In this document: positions 42,621 through 52,279 of the stretch, one piece after another
Layout of the letters: the number at the start of each line of letters is the position of its first letter
Position numbering within the stretch: the first letter of the stretch is position 1
From: Alteromonas profundi
GTDB lineage: Bacteria; Pseudomonadota; Gammaproteobacteria; Enterobacterales; Alteromonadaceae
DNA: 64,000 bases
Assembly: GCF_010500865.1 (NCBI RefSeq)
Contig: NZ_JAAAWN010000016.1
Location: forward strand, 1 to 64,000
Reading direction: 5' to 3'
The notes under the pieces: model-generated
Told to the model about the DNA's origin: nothing
Databases searched by the model: none
What the model saw: the letters and a program-made list of their open reading frames with translations, nothing else
Made by a program: the position numbers and the translations under genes

Positions 42621-43628
42621 ATGAACACCAAACCACCCAAAATGGCCACCGACTTAGCATTACGTAATGAGGAATCGAACCAGATTGCTCATCGGGAATC
42701 CGAGTCACTGCGGCACTACCTCCAGGCGGCCACCTCCGATAACACCCGCAAGGCCTACCGATCCGCCATTCGCCAATTTGAGAAATGGGGTGGCCGGTTG
42801 CCGACTGACCGAGATACGGTGGTGCGCTATCTGCTCGCCAGGGCCGAATCGCTCAACGCCCGGACGTTAGATCTCCACCTCACCGCCATTAGCCAGTGGC
42901 ACCATTACCAAGGCGTCACTGATCCGGTGCGCGATCCCCTGGTGCGGAAAACCATGGAAGGCATTCGTCGCACTCATGGCCAACCCAAACGCAAGGCCAA
43001 GGCCCTACGCCTGGAACACATCGCACAAATGGTGGATTACCTGCGGTGTTTGCCGGATAGCAAAAAGAAGCATAGGGATATCGCCCTGGTGTTGACCGGC
43101 TTTTTCGGCGCTTTTCGTCGCAGCGAACTGGTGGCCATTCAAATCAGTGATCTGAATTGGGAGCCGGAAGGCCTGATCATCCGGTTGCCGCGCTCCAAAA
43201 CGGATCAACAGGCGACAGGGCTGGCCCGCGCCTTACCTTTCGGTACACCAGGTTGTTGTCCGGCTACAGCAATCAAGGCCTGGATGGATAGCGCTGAGAT
43301 TGATAGCGGCCCGCTCTTTAGGCCGGTTAACCGCTGGGATCAGGTGACGCCCAGGCCTCTGAACCCAGGGGCAATTAATGACTTGCTCAAAACCCTGGGC
43401 AAGGCCTGTCAGTTCGACTTCGTGCCCGAGTTGAGCAGTCACAGTTTTCGCCGCGGCCTCTCCACTTCGGCGGCTCGAGAACGGGTAGACTTCGAGCTGA
43501 TCAAGAAACAAGGCGGCTGGAAAAGCGATGCAACGGTCTGGGAGTACATCGAAGAAGGCCAGCAACTTTCGAATAATGCCTCGCTGATATTGATGGAAAA
43601 GTTGGTCACGCTGATCGACCCCGTATAA
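42621..43628 (+). CDS. tnpS: TnpS, tyrosine recombinase for cointegrate resolution
   Basis: A 335-residue tyrosine recombinase. Catalytic residues can be placed: Arg166 in GAFRRSEL, His274 and Arg277 in SHSFRRG, Trp300 in GGWKS, and Tyr309 in WEYIEEG. The N-terminal core-binding domain is at about 20-110 (NTRKAYRSAIRQFEKW). In Tn4651-type elements TnpS with TnpT resolves cointegrates at rst, instead of a serine resolvase. ATG 42621 has AGGA 8 nt upstream. It seems full length and active. Confidence 0.87.
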   Translation: MNTKPPKMATDLALRNEESNQIAHRESESLRHYLQAATSDNTRKAYRSAIRQFEKWGGRLPTDRDTVVRYLLARAESLNARTLDLHLTAISQWHHYQGVTDPVRDPLVRKTMEGIRRTHGQPKRKAKALRLEHIAQMVDYLRCLPDSKKKHRDIALVLTGFFGAFRRSELVAIQISDLNWEPEGLIIRLPRSKTDQQATGLARALPFGTPGCCPATAIKAWMDSAEIDSGPLFRPVNRWDQVTPRPLNPGAINDLLKTLGKACQFDFVPELSSHSFRRGLSTSAARERVDFELIKKQGGWKSDATVWEYIEEGQQLSNNASLILMEKLVTLIDPV

Positions 43629-43657
43629 CCCGTCAAATCACGAATCCCACTCTCAAT

Positions 43658-44566
43658 TCATCTTTGCGTCTCCAGCGCTGCCCGTATCGCTTTCGCCAGA
43701 TCCTCGGGCTTGCCCTTGCCCCAATAATGCAGGAAATAGTAGGAAGGCGTTTCACCGGTCATATGGTTGTGCAGCGCCACGATGTGGATGCCCGCCTGAC
43801 GCAGCGTCCGCATCACCGGCTGGATCTCGTCCGCGGTCATGGCAAAATCCCCATCGACGACCGCCTGCTTCTCATTCCCGGAGAAGGCGGCCCAGGTGGA
43901 CAGGCCCATGGATGCGCCAAATTCCACACCGTGCATTCTGGCGCTGCGCCCGAACGTGAATTTCAGCACCTGCCCGTTAAGGCTGCCCTCGGCATCCAGA
44001 ATCTTTTCCAACGTCTTGGTGTTGTATTTGCCGGTGATATCGGGCACATCACCCGGAAATCGTTCTTGCGGTACGGGATGCTTTTTACGCACTTGTTTAA
44101 TGGCATCCCACATGGCCTTGACGCCTTCGGCGAGTGACTCGGCGTTTCGTCCATGGCCGCCGATGTGCATAAAGTAAACCGGCGGACGGTCGAACACGAA
44201 ATGGTTGTGCAGCGCGGTGATGTCCAGGCCGTGGGCAAAGGCGGCGTCCATGGCCGGGGTGATTTCATCCTCAAACACCACCGTATCCCCCATCACCATA
44301 ACACCACCCTCCGGCAAGGCCTTGAACGCGGCCCAACTCCCGAGGCCCGCCGGCGGCGGGAACTTCATACCGTCAACGGTGACGGGCACGTCGTCGCGCT
44401 TCCAGCCGATACGCACCACGCCATCAGGTTTGGCCGTTGCCTGGGTGCCAGCCGCCTGGCCAATGGCCTTATCATCGAGGCGGCCGGAATCGTCGGCCAT
44501 TGTTATGGATGCTTGAATGAATAAAGCGCACATTAGAATGAATGCTCGAAGCGGAGACATTGTCAT
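43658..44566 (-). CDS. DUF1259 (LppY/LpqO-like) exported protein
   Basis: A 302-residue periplasmic protein with a signal peptide (residues 1-23, ending TMADDS) and two internal DUF1259-type repeats. Each repeat contains a GLGSWAAF/GLSTWAAF block, a conserved acidic segment and an ALHNH motif (DITALHNHFV and IVALHNHMTG), which could bind metal. Such genes often follow chrA in chromate operons; the function is not established. ATG 44566 has AGAGGA 7 nt upstream. Third gene of the chr operon. Confidence 0.78.
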   Translation of the reverse strand: MTMSPLRAFILMCALFIQASITMADDSGRLDDKAIGQAAGTQATAKPDGVVRIGWKRDDVPVTVDGMKFPPPAGLGSWAAFKALPEGGVMVMGDTVVFEDEITPAMDAAFAHGLDITALHNHFVFDRPPVYFMHIGGHGRNAESLAEGVKAMWDAIKQVRKKHPVPQERFPGDVPDITGKYNTKTLEKILDAEGSLNGQVLKFTFGRSARMHGVEFGASMGLSTWAAFSGNEKQAVVDGDFAMTADEIQPVMRTLRQAGIHIVALHNHMTGETPSYYFLHYWGKGKPEDLAKAIRAALETQR

Positions 44567-44618
44567 GGCTATTCCTCTTTTTTTGTTGCTGTGAAACATT
44601 TTTGGCTGTATTGGGGGG

Positions 44619-46076
44619 TTACGCCGCCGGGACGCCTGCAAATAACAGATGGTACACAATACCCAGCAGTGCGCTGACTAAAATCATCGGCAACATGCCC
44701 ACCTTAAAGCGCAACATAGCGATAAAGGCGCCCGCGGCCAGCGCGACGCTGACAATGTGGATGCTGCCCCAGGCGGGTATCAGCAGTAGCATACCATAGG
44801 CCCGTACAGTTTCAACCTCGTTAAAGGCGACGTGCACCGCGAACCAGATGGCGAGATTCAGCATCACGCCCACCACGGCCGCCGTGACCGCCGACAGCGC
44901 CGCGCTCACCGCCTGGTTGCCGCGCAGTGTTTCCACATACGGCGCGCCCAGGAAGATCCACAAAAAGCAGGGAACGAAGGTGACCCAGGTGGCTAAAACC
45001 GATGCCAAGATGCCTGCTGTGAAGGGGTCGAGCGTTCCCGGAGCCCGGAAGGCCCCCATAAAGCCCACGAATTGCACCACTTGGATCAGCGGGCCGGGTG
45101 TAGTTTCCGCCATACCCAGACCATCCAGCATTTCCCCCGGTGCCAGCCATCCATAGTTTTGTACCGCCTCCTGGGCCATGTAGGCCAGCACCGAATAGGC
45201 GCCACCGAAGGTGACAACCGCCAGTTTGCTGAAGAAAAGCCCAATCTGGGTGAACACATCCTCATAGCCCAAGGTCACAAGCAGGGCGACAAGTGGCGCA
45301 AACCACAGCGGCAGCCAGACGGCGAGCACCTTGAGTGCCCGCCCCCGTGACGCCCGGGTATGGCTTGCCGCGCCGCCCTCCATCATGGCATCAATCGCAC
45401 GCCCGGCGTCCTCGGGGGTATCGTGCCCCTTGATGACCACAAAGCGTTCCGGATCGACATGCCGACCCAGCAGACCGATCAATCCGGCGGTAACGATTAC
45501 GATCGGGAAAGGCACGGCAAAGAAGAAGATCGCCACGAAAGCGGCGACCGCCAATGCGTACATGTAGGCGTTCTTGAGGACGCGCTTGCCGATGCGGATC
45601 ACCGCCTGGATCACGATCGCCAGCACGGCCGCCTTGATACCGAAAAACAGGGCCTGCACCAGTGACGCTTCCTGAAATCCAGCGTAGAGCAGACTGAGCA
45701 CCAGAATGCTGAGAAAGCCCGGCAGCACGAACAGGGCGCCCGCAACCAGTCCACCCTTGATGCCATGCAGCAGCCAGCCGATATAGGTGGCCAGTTGCTG
45801 GGCTTCAGGTCCGGGCAGCACCATGCAGTAATTCAGCGCGTGCAGGAAGCGGCTCTCACTGACCCATTGCTTTTCATCCACCAGAATACGGTGCATCACC
45901 GCGATCTGGCCGGCGGGACCGCCAAAGCTCAGGATGGCGACCCGCAACCAGACACGCACGGCCTCCCCGAAGGTGATGTGATGGCCGAATGCATTGAGGT
46001 TACCAGCGGTCGCATCCCTGGTGATTTGATTGGACCCGCTGCTTGGCGGTACAGATGAAGTTGACGGTTCGTGCAT
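44619..46076 (-). CDS. chrA: ChrA chromate efflux transporter
   Basis: A 485-residue inner-membrane transporter of the CHR family that expels chromate. The two homologous halves are visible: N-terminal RVAILSFGGPAGQIAVMHR with LNYCMVLPGPEAQQLATYIGW, and C-terminal FSKLAVVTFGGAYSVLAYM with GLGMAETTPGPLIQVVQFVG. These duplicated FGGP/FGGAY and PGP motifs are diagnostic of long-chain ChrA. It starts 2 nt after the chrB stop. No truncation seen. Confidence 0.93.
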   Translation of the reverse strand: MHEPSTSSVPPSSGSNQITRDATAGNLNAFGHHITFGEAVRVWLRVAILSFGGPAGQIAVMHRILVDEKQWVSESRFLHALNYCMVLPGPEAQQLATYIGWLLHGIKGGLVAGALFVLPGFLSILVLSLLYAGFQEASLVQALFFGIKAAVLAIVIQAVIRIGKRVLKNAYMYALAVAAFVAIFFFAVPFPIVIVTAGLIGLLGRHVDPERFVVIKGHDTPEDAGRAIDAMMEGGAASHTRASRGRALKVLAVWLPLWFAPLVALLVTLGYEDVFTQIGLFFSKLAVVTFGGAYSVLAYMAQEAVQNYGWLAPGEMLDGLGMAETTPGPLIQVVQFVGFMGAFRAPGTLDPFTAGILASVLATWVTFVPCFLWIFLGAPYVETLRGNQAVSAALSAVTAAVVGVMLNLAIWFAVHVAFNEVETVRAYGMLLLIPAWGSIHIVSVALAAGAFIAMLRFKVGMLPMILVSALLGIVYHLLFAGVPAA

Positions 46077-46078
46077 GG

Positions 46079-47007
46079 TTATTGTTCCTTACCGTAAGTG
46101 ACCAACAGGCTGTCGAAAACCTGATTGGCAGCTTGTAATAATTGATCATCATCGCTATGGGTTTCGCGCAGCCCTATCAATACACACTCGACCCCGGCGG
46201 CCTCCGGCGGCTGATGTCCCCCCACATCGAGGTAGTGCACGAGTTTTCCAAGCCGGAGTAGCGCGGGTGAATCCAGGTCGAAGCTCGCCAGCAGCGTTTC
46301 GAAAGTGACTTTTTCTTCCACGTGAGTAAAGGTCGCCCCATCGAAATCGAACCCCAGCGCCTCATCCGGGCAGTCGTCCGGCGAGGCCAGCCATAAAAAG
46401 CGTGCGGATGGATCGATGAAGCGGCCAATCAGCCAGGCACTGGCCAAACGGTCCACCCACGGCCGACGCCGCGTCGCCCAGAGCCTGCCTTGATAATCGG
46501 CTCGATCAAGACGGCGGATTGTGCGAGGTTCGGGCTGCGGCTCATCGGGAGACAAGACCCGGTTGGCATCGCTTTCCAGCTGTTTCAGAGCCGTATCGAT
46601 TCGATCCCGCGCGGCACCGGGGAAAAAATCGATGGCTGACAGTCGCGTGAAGCTTTTGCGCAGTTTGCGTGTTTCCTTCATGACCTCCATGGCGGTTTCC
46701 GGCAAGAGCTTTGCCCGCAGGTCCGCCATCGCCGAGTCCAGCGACTCATAGTCTTCCGAGCGATCGAATAGCGGGGGAACGCTTCGGTTTCAGGATCATT
46801 AGCGTGCAGTACATGGGCGGTCCCGCCACTATCACGGACATCCTGGGCAATTGCCTCTAGCTTTTCGGCATGATCAGAGATGGCTGGCAGTAGATAGACG
46901 CCATCACGCAGCGAAACGGCCCCCAGGGCTTTGATGGCGCGCCATGCCCGCATGCGCACGGTGGCGTTTTCAGTGGGGAGTGAAAGTATCAGCAGTATCC
47001 AGGACAT
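46079..47007 (-). pseudogene. chrB: chrB, chromate resistance regulator, frameshifted
   Basis: Two overlapping frames make one ChrB. 47007-46678 encodes the N-terminal domain (MSWILLILSLPTENATVRMR, LRDGVYLLP), and 46729-46079 the C-terminal domain (RRPWVDRLASAWLIGRFIDP, LVHYLDVGGH). They are out of frame by one base at a five-base C/G run (46773-46777); restoring a base gives a continuous LFDRSEDYESLDSAMADL join. ChrB senses chromate and controls chrA. Either a real frameshift or an indel error in a homopolymer. Confidence 0.8.
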
Positions 47008-47176
47008 GCGTAGATCTTAGTACATATATGTTATAACCTCTACACATTTTTAAACCGAATAACCCCTGGGCAAGAGCGATTGCCTTTAAAGGCGGTGATG
47101 CACCTTTAAATACCGCATCCATCAATAAAAACAGCGCTATAGCGCAGTTGGCGTGACCGGAGCCAAGTGAGGTCCT
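47008..47176. promoter_or_regulatory. divergent chr / tnpA promoter region
   Basis: Contains overlapping small palindromes ACATATATGT (47022-47031) and GTTATAAC (47030-47037) about 15-30 nt before the chrB start, candidate operator or -10 region. tnpA is preceded by GAGGT. Confidence 0.45.
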
Positions 47177-50110
47177 ATGACAGCCAAAGAGCAGTTCTTA
47201 ACCGATCAGCAGCGGTACCAACCGTTAATATTGCCGCAACGATTCTCCGATGAGGAAATGGTTCGCGATTGGACGCTAAGCCGTCGTGATTGCGAGGTCG
47301 TCAACAAGTATCGCAAGCAATATCGCCTGGGATTTGCCATCCAACTGTGTGCCATGCGCCTCTATGGCCGGTTTCTAAACCAGCTCCATGATCTTTCGCC
47401 ACGAGTGATCAGCTACCTGAGTAGTCAACTCGATCTTCCTCCTACGCTAACGGTGGAAGTGCCCGAAAGAGAAGCCACGGTGTTGGAACACCGGAACAAT
47501 ATCCTCAAGTACCTGGGCTTTCATCGGTTTGACGACAAAGTGGAAGCAGATCTGGACCGCTGGATTGAAGAACATGCCCAACAGGGACTGCTTCCGGATG
47601 AACTTTTTCACCGGGCAGAACGCCACCTTCTGTTGAAACGTATTGTTTTACCTGGCCCCACGACGATCGAAAGACAGATCATCCGCATATGTAACCAGGT
47701 ACACGCTCAGCTTTTTGAGCAAGTGTTTGATCAGATGTCGCCGGAATTACGCGATGCCATTGACGATTTGTTGCAAGCCACCGACGGCAATCAACGAACC
47801 TACTTCAACCAACTCAAAGAGTACCCGCCGGGTGCGAAAATATCATCACTGAAACGCTATTTGGAACGCTATGACAATCTGGTGTCCACCGGCATTAATG
47901 AGTTCGAAGAAAAGGTCATTGATACCGCTTTTCTTAACTACCTGTACCGACTGACCAAGCGTTACAGCGCTAAGGACATGAAGCGCTTCAAGGACCATAA
48001 GCGCTATGCATTGATGATTTGCTTCCTGTTGGAATCCCGCAAGATCCTGTTGGATCATCTGGTCAAAATGCATGATCAGTACATGACAGAGCTATGCCGG
48101 CAAACCAAAAACAGCCACGACAAAAAACACAAGGAGTTTCGCAAGCGCCAAAAGAAAGCCATCGATGCTGTGCTTGAAACCACGCATGTTTTGCTGGAAT
48201 GGCCGGATGAACAGCCATTGTACAAGAAGGACTTGTGGCAACGCATTGACGAGAAACATCTGCTGGCATCCATTGACGACCTGCACATTTTTAAACGCCT
48301 GGAGGAACGCGGCTACTGCGATTTGTTGCTGGCCCGTTATCCCAGTTTACGAAAATATTTTGCCGACTTTATCCGGTTACCATTTGAAGTGGCTAAAGGT
48401 TCCGGGCCGCTGATAAAAGCTATTGAGTTCGTCCGGAAATTGGATGATGGCGACCTGAAAAAGCTACCCGAGAACACACCGACAGCATTCATTCCCCGCG
48501 AACTACGCCGCACCCTTAAAGATCAAGCCGGTAACATCAATCGCAACGTTTGGGAAATGGGATTGGCTCTCGCTATGAAAGACGCCTTGCGTTCCGGCGA
48601 TTTGTACTTGCCGCAGAGTAAGCAGCATGTTTCGTTCTGGGATCTCACCTTAAATGAACCCAGTTGGGATGAAACCAGACAGGCTGTCTATACCGAACTT
48701 CAACAGCCTCCACCGCACGAAGTTCGAGCCGCCATTTCAACGCAGTTCCACGAATCAGTCTCTGAAGCGAAAAAGCTGTTCGGCCTGGACAACTTCGCGG
48801 AAATTCAAAACGGCCGATTGAAACTCAAACGTGATGACAAGCTCGAGGTCCCGGATAAAGTCAACCAACTGCAAAAAGTGATCGATGCACATATGCCCAG
48901 CATACGTATCGAACAGCTTCTGATGGAAGTAGATCAAATGACACATTACAGCCGTCATTTTGTCCCTATCCAGCACCATCAATCGCGCCCCAAAGCCTTT
49001 TACAAAAGCCTGATGGCCGCCATTATTTCGCAGGCCACCAACCTGGGTGTCGTATCCATGAGCAATAGCGTTAAAGGTGTGACCGTCGATATGCTCCGGC
49101 ATATCCTGCAATACTATATTCGAGAGGAAACCCTGATCAACGCCAGTGCTGAAATTGTGAATCAACACCATGAGCTGCCGTTGAGTGCGGTGCACGGCAC
49201 CGGTACATTGTCCTCATCGGATGCGCAACGCTTTAAAATCCGCGCCGACAGCCTGTTGGCTTCTTACTATCCCCGCTACTACGGTTATTATGAAAAAGCC
49301 ATCGGGATCTACACCCACGTTTCCGATCAATATTCAGTGTTCAGCACCAAGATTATTTCCTGTAGCCCGCGTGAAGCGCTGTATGTTTTGGACGGCCTGC
49401 TGGAAAACAACACGATTCTGAAAATCCGGGAGCACACCACCGATACACATGGCTATACCGAAATCGTCTTCGCACTCTGTCATTTGCTCGGATTCTACTT
49501 TATGCCGCGCATTCGGGATCTCAAAGATCAGCAGCTTTACCGTATTGACAAAACCGTCGATTACGGCGACCTCAACCATTTACTCACCAAAACAGCCGAT
49601 CTGGCCATCATTGAGGAACAGTGGGAATATATGATGCGAGTGGCGATTTCACTGAAGCAGAAAACTGCGCCAGCACACGTCATCGTCCAACGATTAACCA
49701 ATAGTTCACCTTCGGATCGCCTCACCAAAGCCTTTACGAACTTGGGGCGGATTATCAAGACCGAATACATTCTGCGGTACCTGACTGACAAAGAACTCCG
49801 TCAAACCGTCCAACGGCAACTGAATAAAGGGGAATACCGACATAAACTGCCGCGCTGGATATTCTTTGCGGAACAGGGTGAATTCACCACAGGCGACTAT
49901 GAAGAAATCATGAACAAGGCCAGTAGTCTCAGCTTTGTGTCCAATGCCATTCTGTACTGGAACACCATCAAGATAAGCGACATTGTGGAGCAGCTTCGGC
50001 AGCAAGGGGAGAAAATCGACGACGAGACCTTATCTCATATCTCGTTGTTGCCCTATAAGCATGTGTTACCCAACGGTACATACTTTATTGAAGATGAGGA
50101 GAAGGGATGA
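47177..50110 (+). CDS. tnpA: TnpA, Tn3-superfamily transposase
   Basis: A 977-residue DDE transposase of the Tn3 superfamily, Tn4651 branch. The triad can be placed at Asp682 (LSSSDAQRF), Asp756 (HTTDTHGYTE) and Glu886 (NKGEYRHKL); the Asp-Glu spacing of 130 equals that of Tn3. The N-terminal DUF4158-like domain (FSDEEMVRDWTLSRRDCE, RKQYRLGFAIQLC) is intact. It drives replicative transposition and gives 5-bp target duplications, as seen here. The stop codon is 3 nt from the right terminal repeat. Full length and apparently active. Confidence 0.95.
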   Translation: MTAKEQFLTDQQRYQPLILPQRFSDEEMVRDWTLSRRDCEVVNKYRKQYRLGFAIQLCAMRLYGRFLNQLHDLSPRVISYLSSQLDLPPTLTVEVPEREATVLEHRNNILKYLGFHRFDDKVEADLDRWIEEHAQQGLLPDELFHRAERHLLLKRIVLPGPTTIERQIIRICNQVHAQLFEQVFDQMSPELRDAIDDLLQATDGNQRTYFNQLKEYPPGAKISSLKRYLERYDNLVSTGINEFEEKVIDTAFLNYLYRLTKRYSAKDMKRFKDHKRYALMICFLLESRKILLDHLVKMHDQYMTELCRQTKNSHDKKHKEFRKRQKKAIDAVLETTHVLLEWPDEQPLYKKDLWQRIDEKHLLASIDDLHIFKRLEERGYCDLLLARYPSLRKYFADFIRLPFEVAKGSGPLIKAIEFVRKLDDGDLKKLPENTPTAFIPRELRRTLKDQAGNINRNVWEMGLALAMKDALRSGDLYLPQSKQHVSFWDLTLNEPSWDETRQAVYTELQQPPPHEVRAAISTQFHESVSEAKKLFGLDNFAEIQNGRLKLKRDDKLEVPDKVNQLQKVIDAHMPSIRIEQLLMEVDQMTHYSRHFVPIQHHQSRPKAFYKSLMAAIISQATNLGVVSMSNSVKGVTVDMLRHILQYYIREETLINASAEIVNQHHELPLSAVHGTGTLSSSDAQRFKIRADSLLASYYPRYYGYYEKAIGIYTHVSDQYSVFSTKIISCSPREALYVLDGLLENNTILKIREHTTDTHGYTEIVFALCHLLGFYFMPRIRDLKDQQLYRIDKTVDYGDLNHLLTKTADLAIIEEQWEYMMRVAISLKQKTAPAHVIVQRLTNSSPSDRLTKAFTNLGRIIKTEYILRYLTDKELRQTVQRQLNKGEYRHKLPRWIFFAEQGEFTTGDYEEIMNKASSLSFVSNAILYWNTIKISDIVEQLRQQGEKIDDETLSHISLLPYKHVLPNGTYFIEDEEKG

Positions 50111-50113
50111 TTC

Positions 50114-50188
50114 GACGGAAACCTACGGTTTCGACGTGGTCACTGGGTTCAAAACCGTAGGTTCTCGTTCAAATGCCCCCGCGGGTCC
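50114..50188 (-). repeat. right terminal inverted repeat
   Basis: 75 bp, inverse of the left end with 8 mismatches, ending at GGTCC before the ATCTT target repeat. Confidence 0.9.
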
Positions 50189-50265
50189 ATCTTAGAATTT
50201 TCGTCTTCTGCCTTTAATAAAAGTTCATACCATGTCTTTACTAATACTACTGGTGGTTCTCGCAT
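50189..50265 (-). pseudogene. 5' part of 52-residue gene interrupted by transposon
   Basis: ATG at 50265 followed by 25 codons that join in frame with the part at 41118-41199 when one ATCTT copy is removed (77 + 82 = 159 nt including stop). Moderate GGGA upstream. Family unknown. Confidence 0.65.
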
Positions 50266-50437
50266 AAAATTCCCACTTTAGCTTATATCTAGCTAATCAA
50301 TTCGGTGAATAGTGCCCTTCGTTACTTTGGCAAATGAGAACTAGTCTCCTCGAAAAATTCCATCCCATAATCCAGGTGATAGCTTTATGCTTAAAGTGCG
50401 ACAATTTCTGTAATTAATTAAGCAAGCAAGGTAAGCA

Positions 50438-50626
50438 ATGCCAACTATTATTTTGGAATTAGAAGATATGAAGCGGTTTGAGCAAGCGGAGGTAGTCTTA
50501 ACGAACTTGCTAATGTTACAGCACCCTACCGAAAAAAAATTCATAATAAGTCATGACGACATTGTTGTATCAATAGAAGCAGCTATTGGATTGATCCATT
50601 CCACTTTAACAATAGAACGCAATTAA
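50438..50626 (+). CDS. hypothetical small protein
   Basis: A 62-residue acidic, helical protein with AAGG 7 nt before ATG 50438. No family recognised. A second ATG at 50639, with a good AGAGGATATA before it, opens only an 18-codon frame; it could be a leader or a truncated gene. Both lie just right of the transposon. Confidence 0.45.
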   Translation: MPTIILELEDMKRFEQAEVVLTNLLMLQHPTEKKFIISHDDIVVSIEAAIGLIHSTLTIERN

Positions 50627-50715
50627 CAAGAGGATATAATGGGAATAAAGCGGCGAATTGTCGTCTATAGGGAGCACATTCAGTCTCTTCAATAGATATC
50701 AATGAAGTGAAGAAC

Positions 50716-51347
50716 CTAGAAATCCGGCACTTTCTCTAACAACTCTCTCCTGTTCTTGGTAGATAATACGTTCGCCGTTCTATTATACGTATCTTTCGCG
50801 AACCCTTCATATCCAATTGCCCCAAAAAGCGGGGAGAACATGGAGCAGGCAATAAAGTTTTCGTTTGAAGCGTTTTTTTTAGTTACCTTGCGCGCGTCTT
50901 CTCTGGCTGAATCTGAGATACCGGTATTCATAAAATGCTGTTTAGTTTTGTAGGACGGATTTACAAAGAATGTATAGCTAGCTGTAAAATAGTCCATGTA
51001 TTTAGTGATGTCTGCGTCAGTCGAAAGTGTTTCAAGCGTATTCGCTATTTCAGGTAAGGTTGCCCCCCTAGCATCATCTTCCAATGCGCTGATAAGAGTT
51101 GACTTGATATCGGGTGATGAGTTTTCAAACCATATGTTGCATGCTTCATTTAGTTTGTTGAGGCTCTTGTATTCGTCTGTTGGATAGTGCCATTTGAACT
51201 TCGCACCAGAACCAGAAAAGCTGTTTACCCAATAAATAGCTACTGGGTTTTTCTGCTCAATTAAATCCATAAGTATCGCTTTCGGAGAGCTATTTTCAGA
51301 AGCACATCCTCCGATTAATAAGGGGAAACAAGTAACATGCTTTTCAT
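50716..51347 (-). pseudogene. hypothetical lipoprotein with frameshift in signal peptide
   Basis: The main frame (50716-51270, 184 residues) continues upstream without a start as LLIGGCASENSS, a lipobox. In another frame, ATG 51347 with AAGGA 7 nt upstream encodes MKSMLLVS. The two join at a run of four G/C (51322-51325), so one base change would restore a normal lipoprotein of about 209 residues. The mature part is helical with one further Cys (FIACSMF). Family unknown. A translated product from ATG 51270 would not be secreted. Confidence 0.55.
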
Positions 51348-51577
51348 AATCATTCCTTGATACTACATTTACAATATTTATTGGAGATCAGATTAACCTT
51401 TTTCGCAGCCATAGTCTAAGAACCAACCGATGTATGCGCCCGAAATTGATCATAAAATTGGTTGGCAATGCGTGTGTTTCCCTCGAATAGAACTTTATTC
51501 TCAAGAAAGAATGCTCTATCAAACTGAAGTAATGCCTTATGAACGGTGTTATATCGCATTTTCTTCTACCACATAAC

Positions 51578-51784
51578 CTAGCCACTAGGCACAAATACGC
51601 CCTTTCCTTCTGTCTTAATCAGTTCCTGTAAAAGTGCATGTTCAGCTTGGGTCATTTCAGCTTCATCAACAAATCGCCACCTGCTCTCGTAATACAGGTA
51701 TGCATCAGCCTCTGATAATTCAGAAACATTTTGCATATCCCATAAGAGAGACTTTAAAACTGGGTATTGGTCAACGTTTATCAT
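51578..51784 (-). CDS. hypothetical small acidic protein
   Basis: A 68-residue acidic helical protein (SELSEADAYLYYESRWRFVDEAE, cut as SELSEADAYLYYESRW). The composition looks coding but the Shine-Dalgarno (AAGG) is 14 nt from the ATG. No family recognised. Nothing convincing is found in the overlapping frame at 51388-51594. Confidence 0.45.
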   Translation of the reverse strand: MINVDQYPVLKSLLWDMQNVSELSEADAYLYYESRWRFVDEAEMTQAEHALLQELIKTEGKGVFVPSG

Positions 51785-52279
51785 AAGGGGAAAATTACCT
51801 TAACTGTAACACTAGCGATACTAGCGTTTTTGAAGTGATTTTTCAGCTAAATAAGTTGGGTTTACTGGGTAGTAACTATTGTCCTTTGGTTTTCGTCTAG
51901 TGGCGCTCGTGCGAGTGATAGACGGGTGAACAGCGCCATTGCTTTTAGCTAGTTATAAATAGTGTTTGAATTGTAATTTGACCAATCTGGTCGATTCAGC
52001 TTACCATAGAAGGTCGAACTACTTTATCTGCTATTGATTCTTGCTTAGATAACCAGTGATTGCAGCTCCCTACTCCTTTCCCTCCTACTCCTACAAACGA
52101 CTCTATCGGAAAAAATCAAAGGAATTACTCTTATTAATTATTGCTCTACGGTCGAAATTCATAACAAGGGTTATGTAAAATTTGGCAAGTTATTATGAAG
52201 CGCTATGGGGATATATTATCACGGAAGTCTCTTCCTGTTTCTGTAGCGGAGCTATTTAATGCTGAAAAGGCTATTTCAT
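51785..52279. other. intergenic, end of accessory region
   Basis: No supported gene. An inverted repeat TGGCGCT / AGCGCCA (about 51900-51937) encloses 24 nt. A 40-codon frame from ATG 52195 runs into the 3' end of the kinase gene but has no ribosome binding site. Confidence 0.4.

Larger units (their letters stand above)
41205..50188. mobile_element. Tn4651-type Tn3-superfamily transposon with chromate genes
   Basis: An 8984-bp unit transposon. Evidence: 75-bp terminal inverted repeats matching at 67 positions; a 5-bp target duplication ATCTT (41200-41204 and 50189-50193); a full Tn3-type transposase (tnpA); and a divergent tnpS-tnpT pair, the tyrosine-recombinase resolution system that marks the Tn4651 branch. 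Cargo is chrB (frameshifted), chrA and a DUF1259 gene. Base composition is clearly GC-richer than the flanks, pointing to acquisition from a different host. The insertion splits a 52-residue gene. Confidence 0.9.

Noticed and set aside
51388-51594. 68-codon minus-strand frame
   Set aside because: Overlaps the better-supported 51578-51784 frame, has no start signal, and looks basic and low in helical periodicity.
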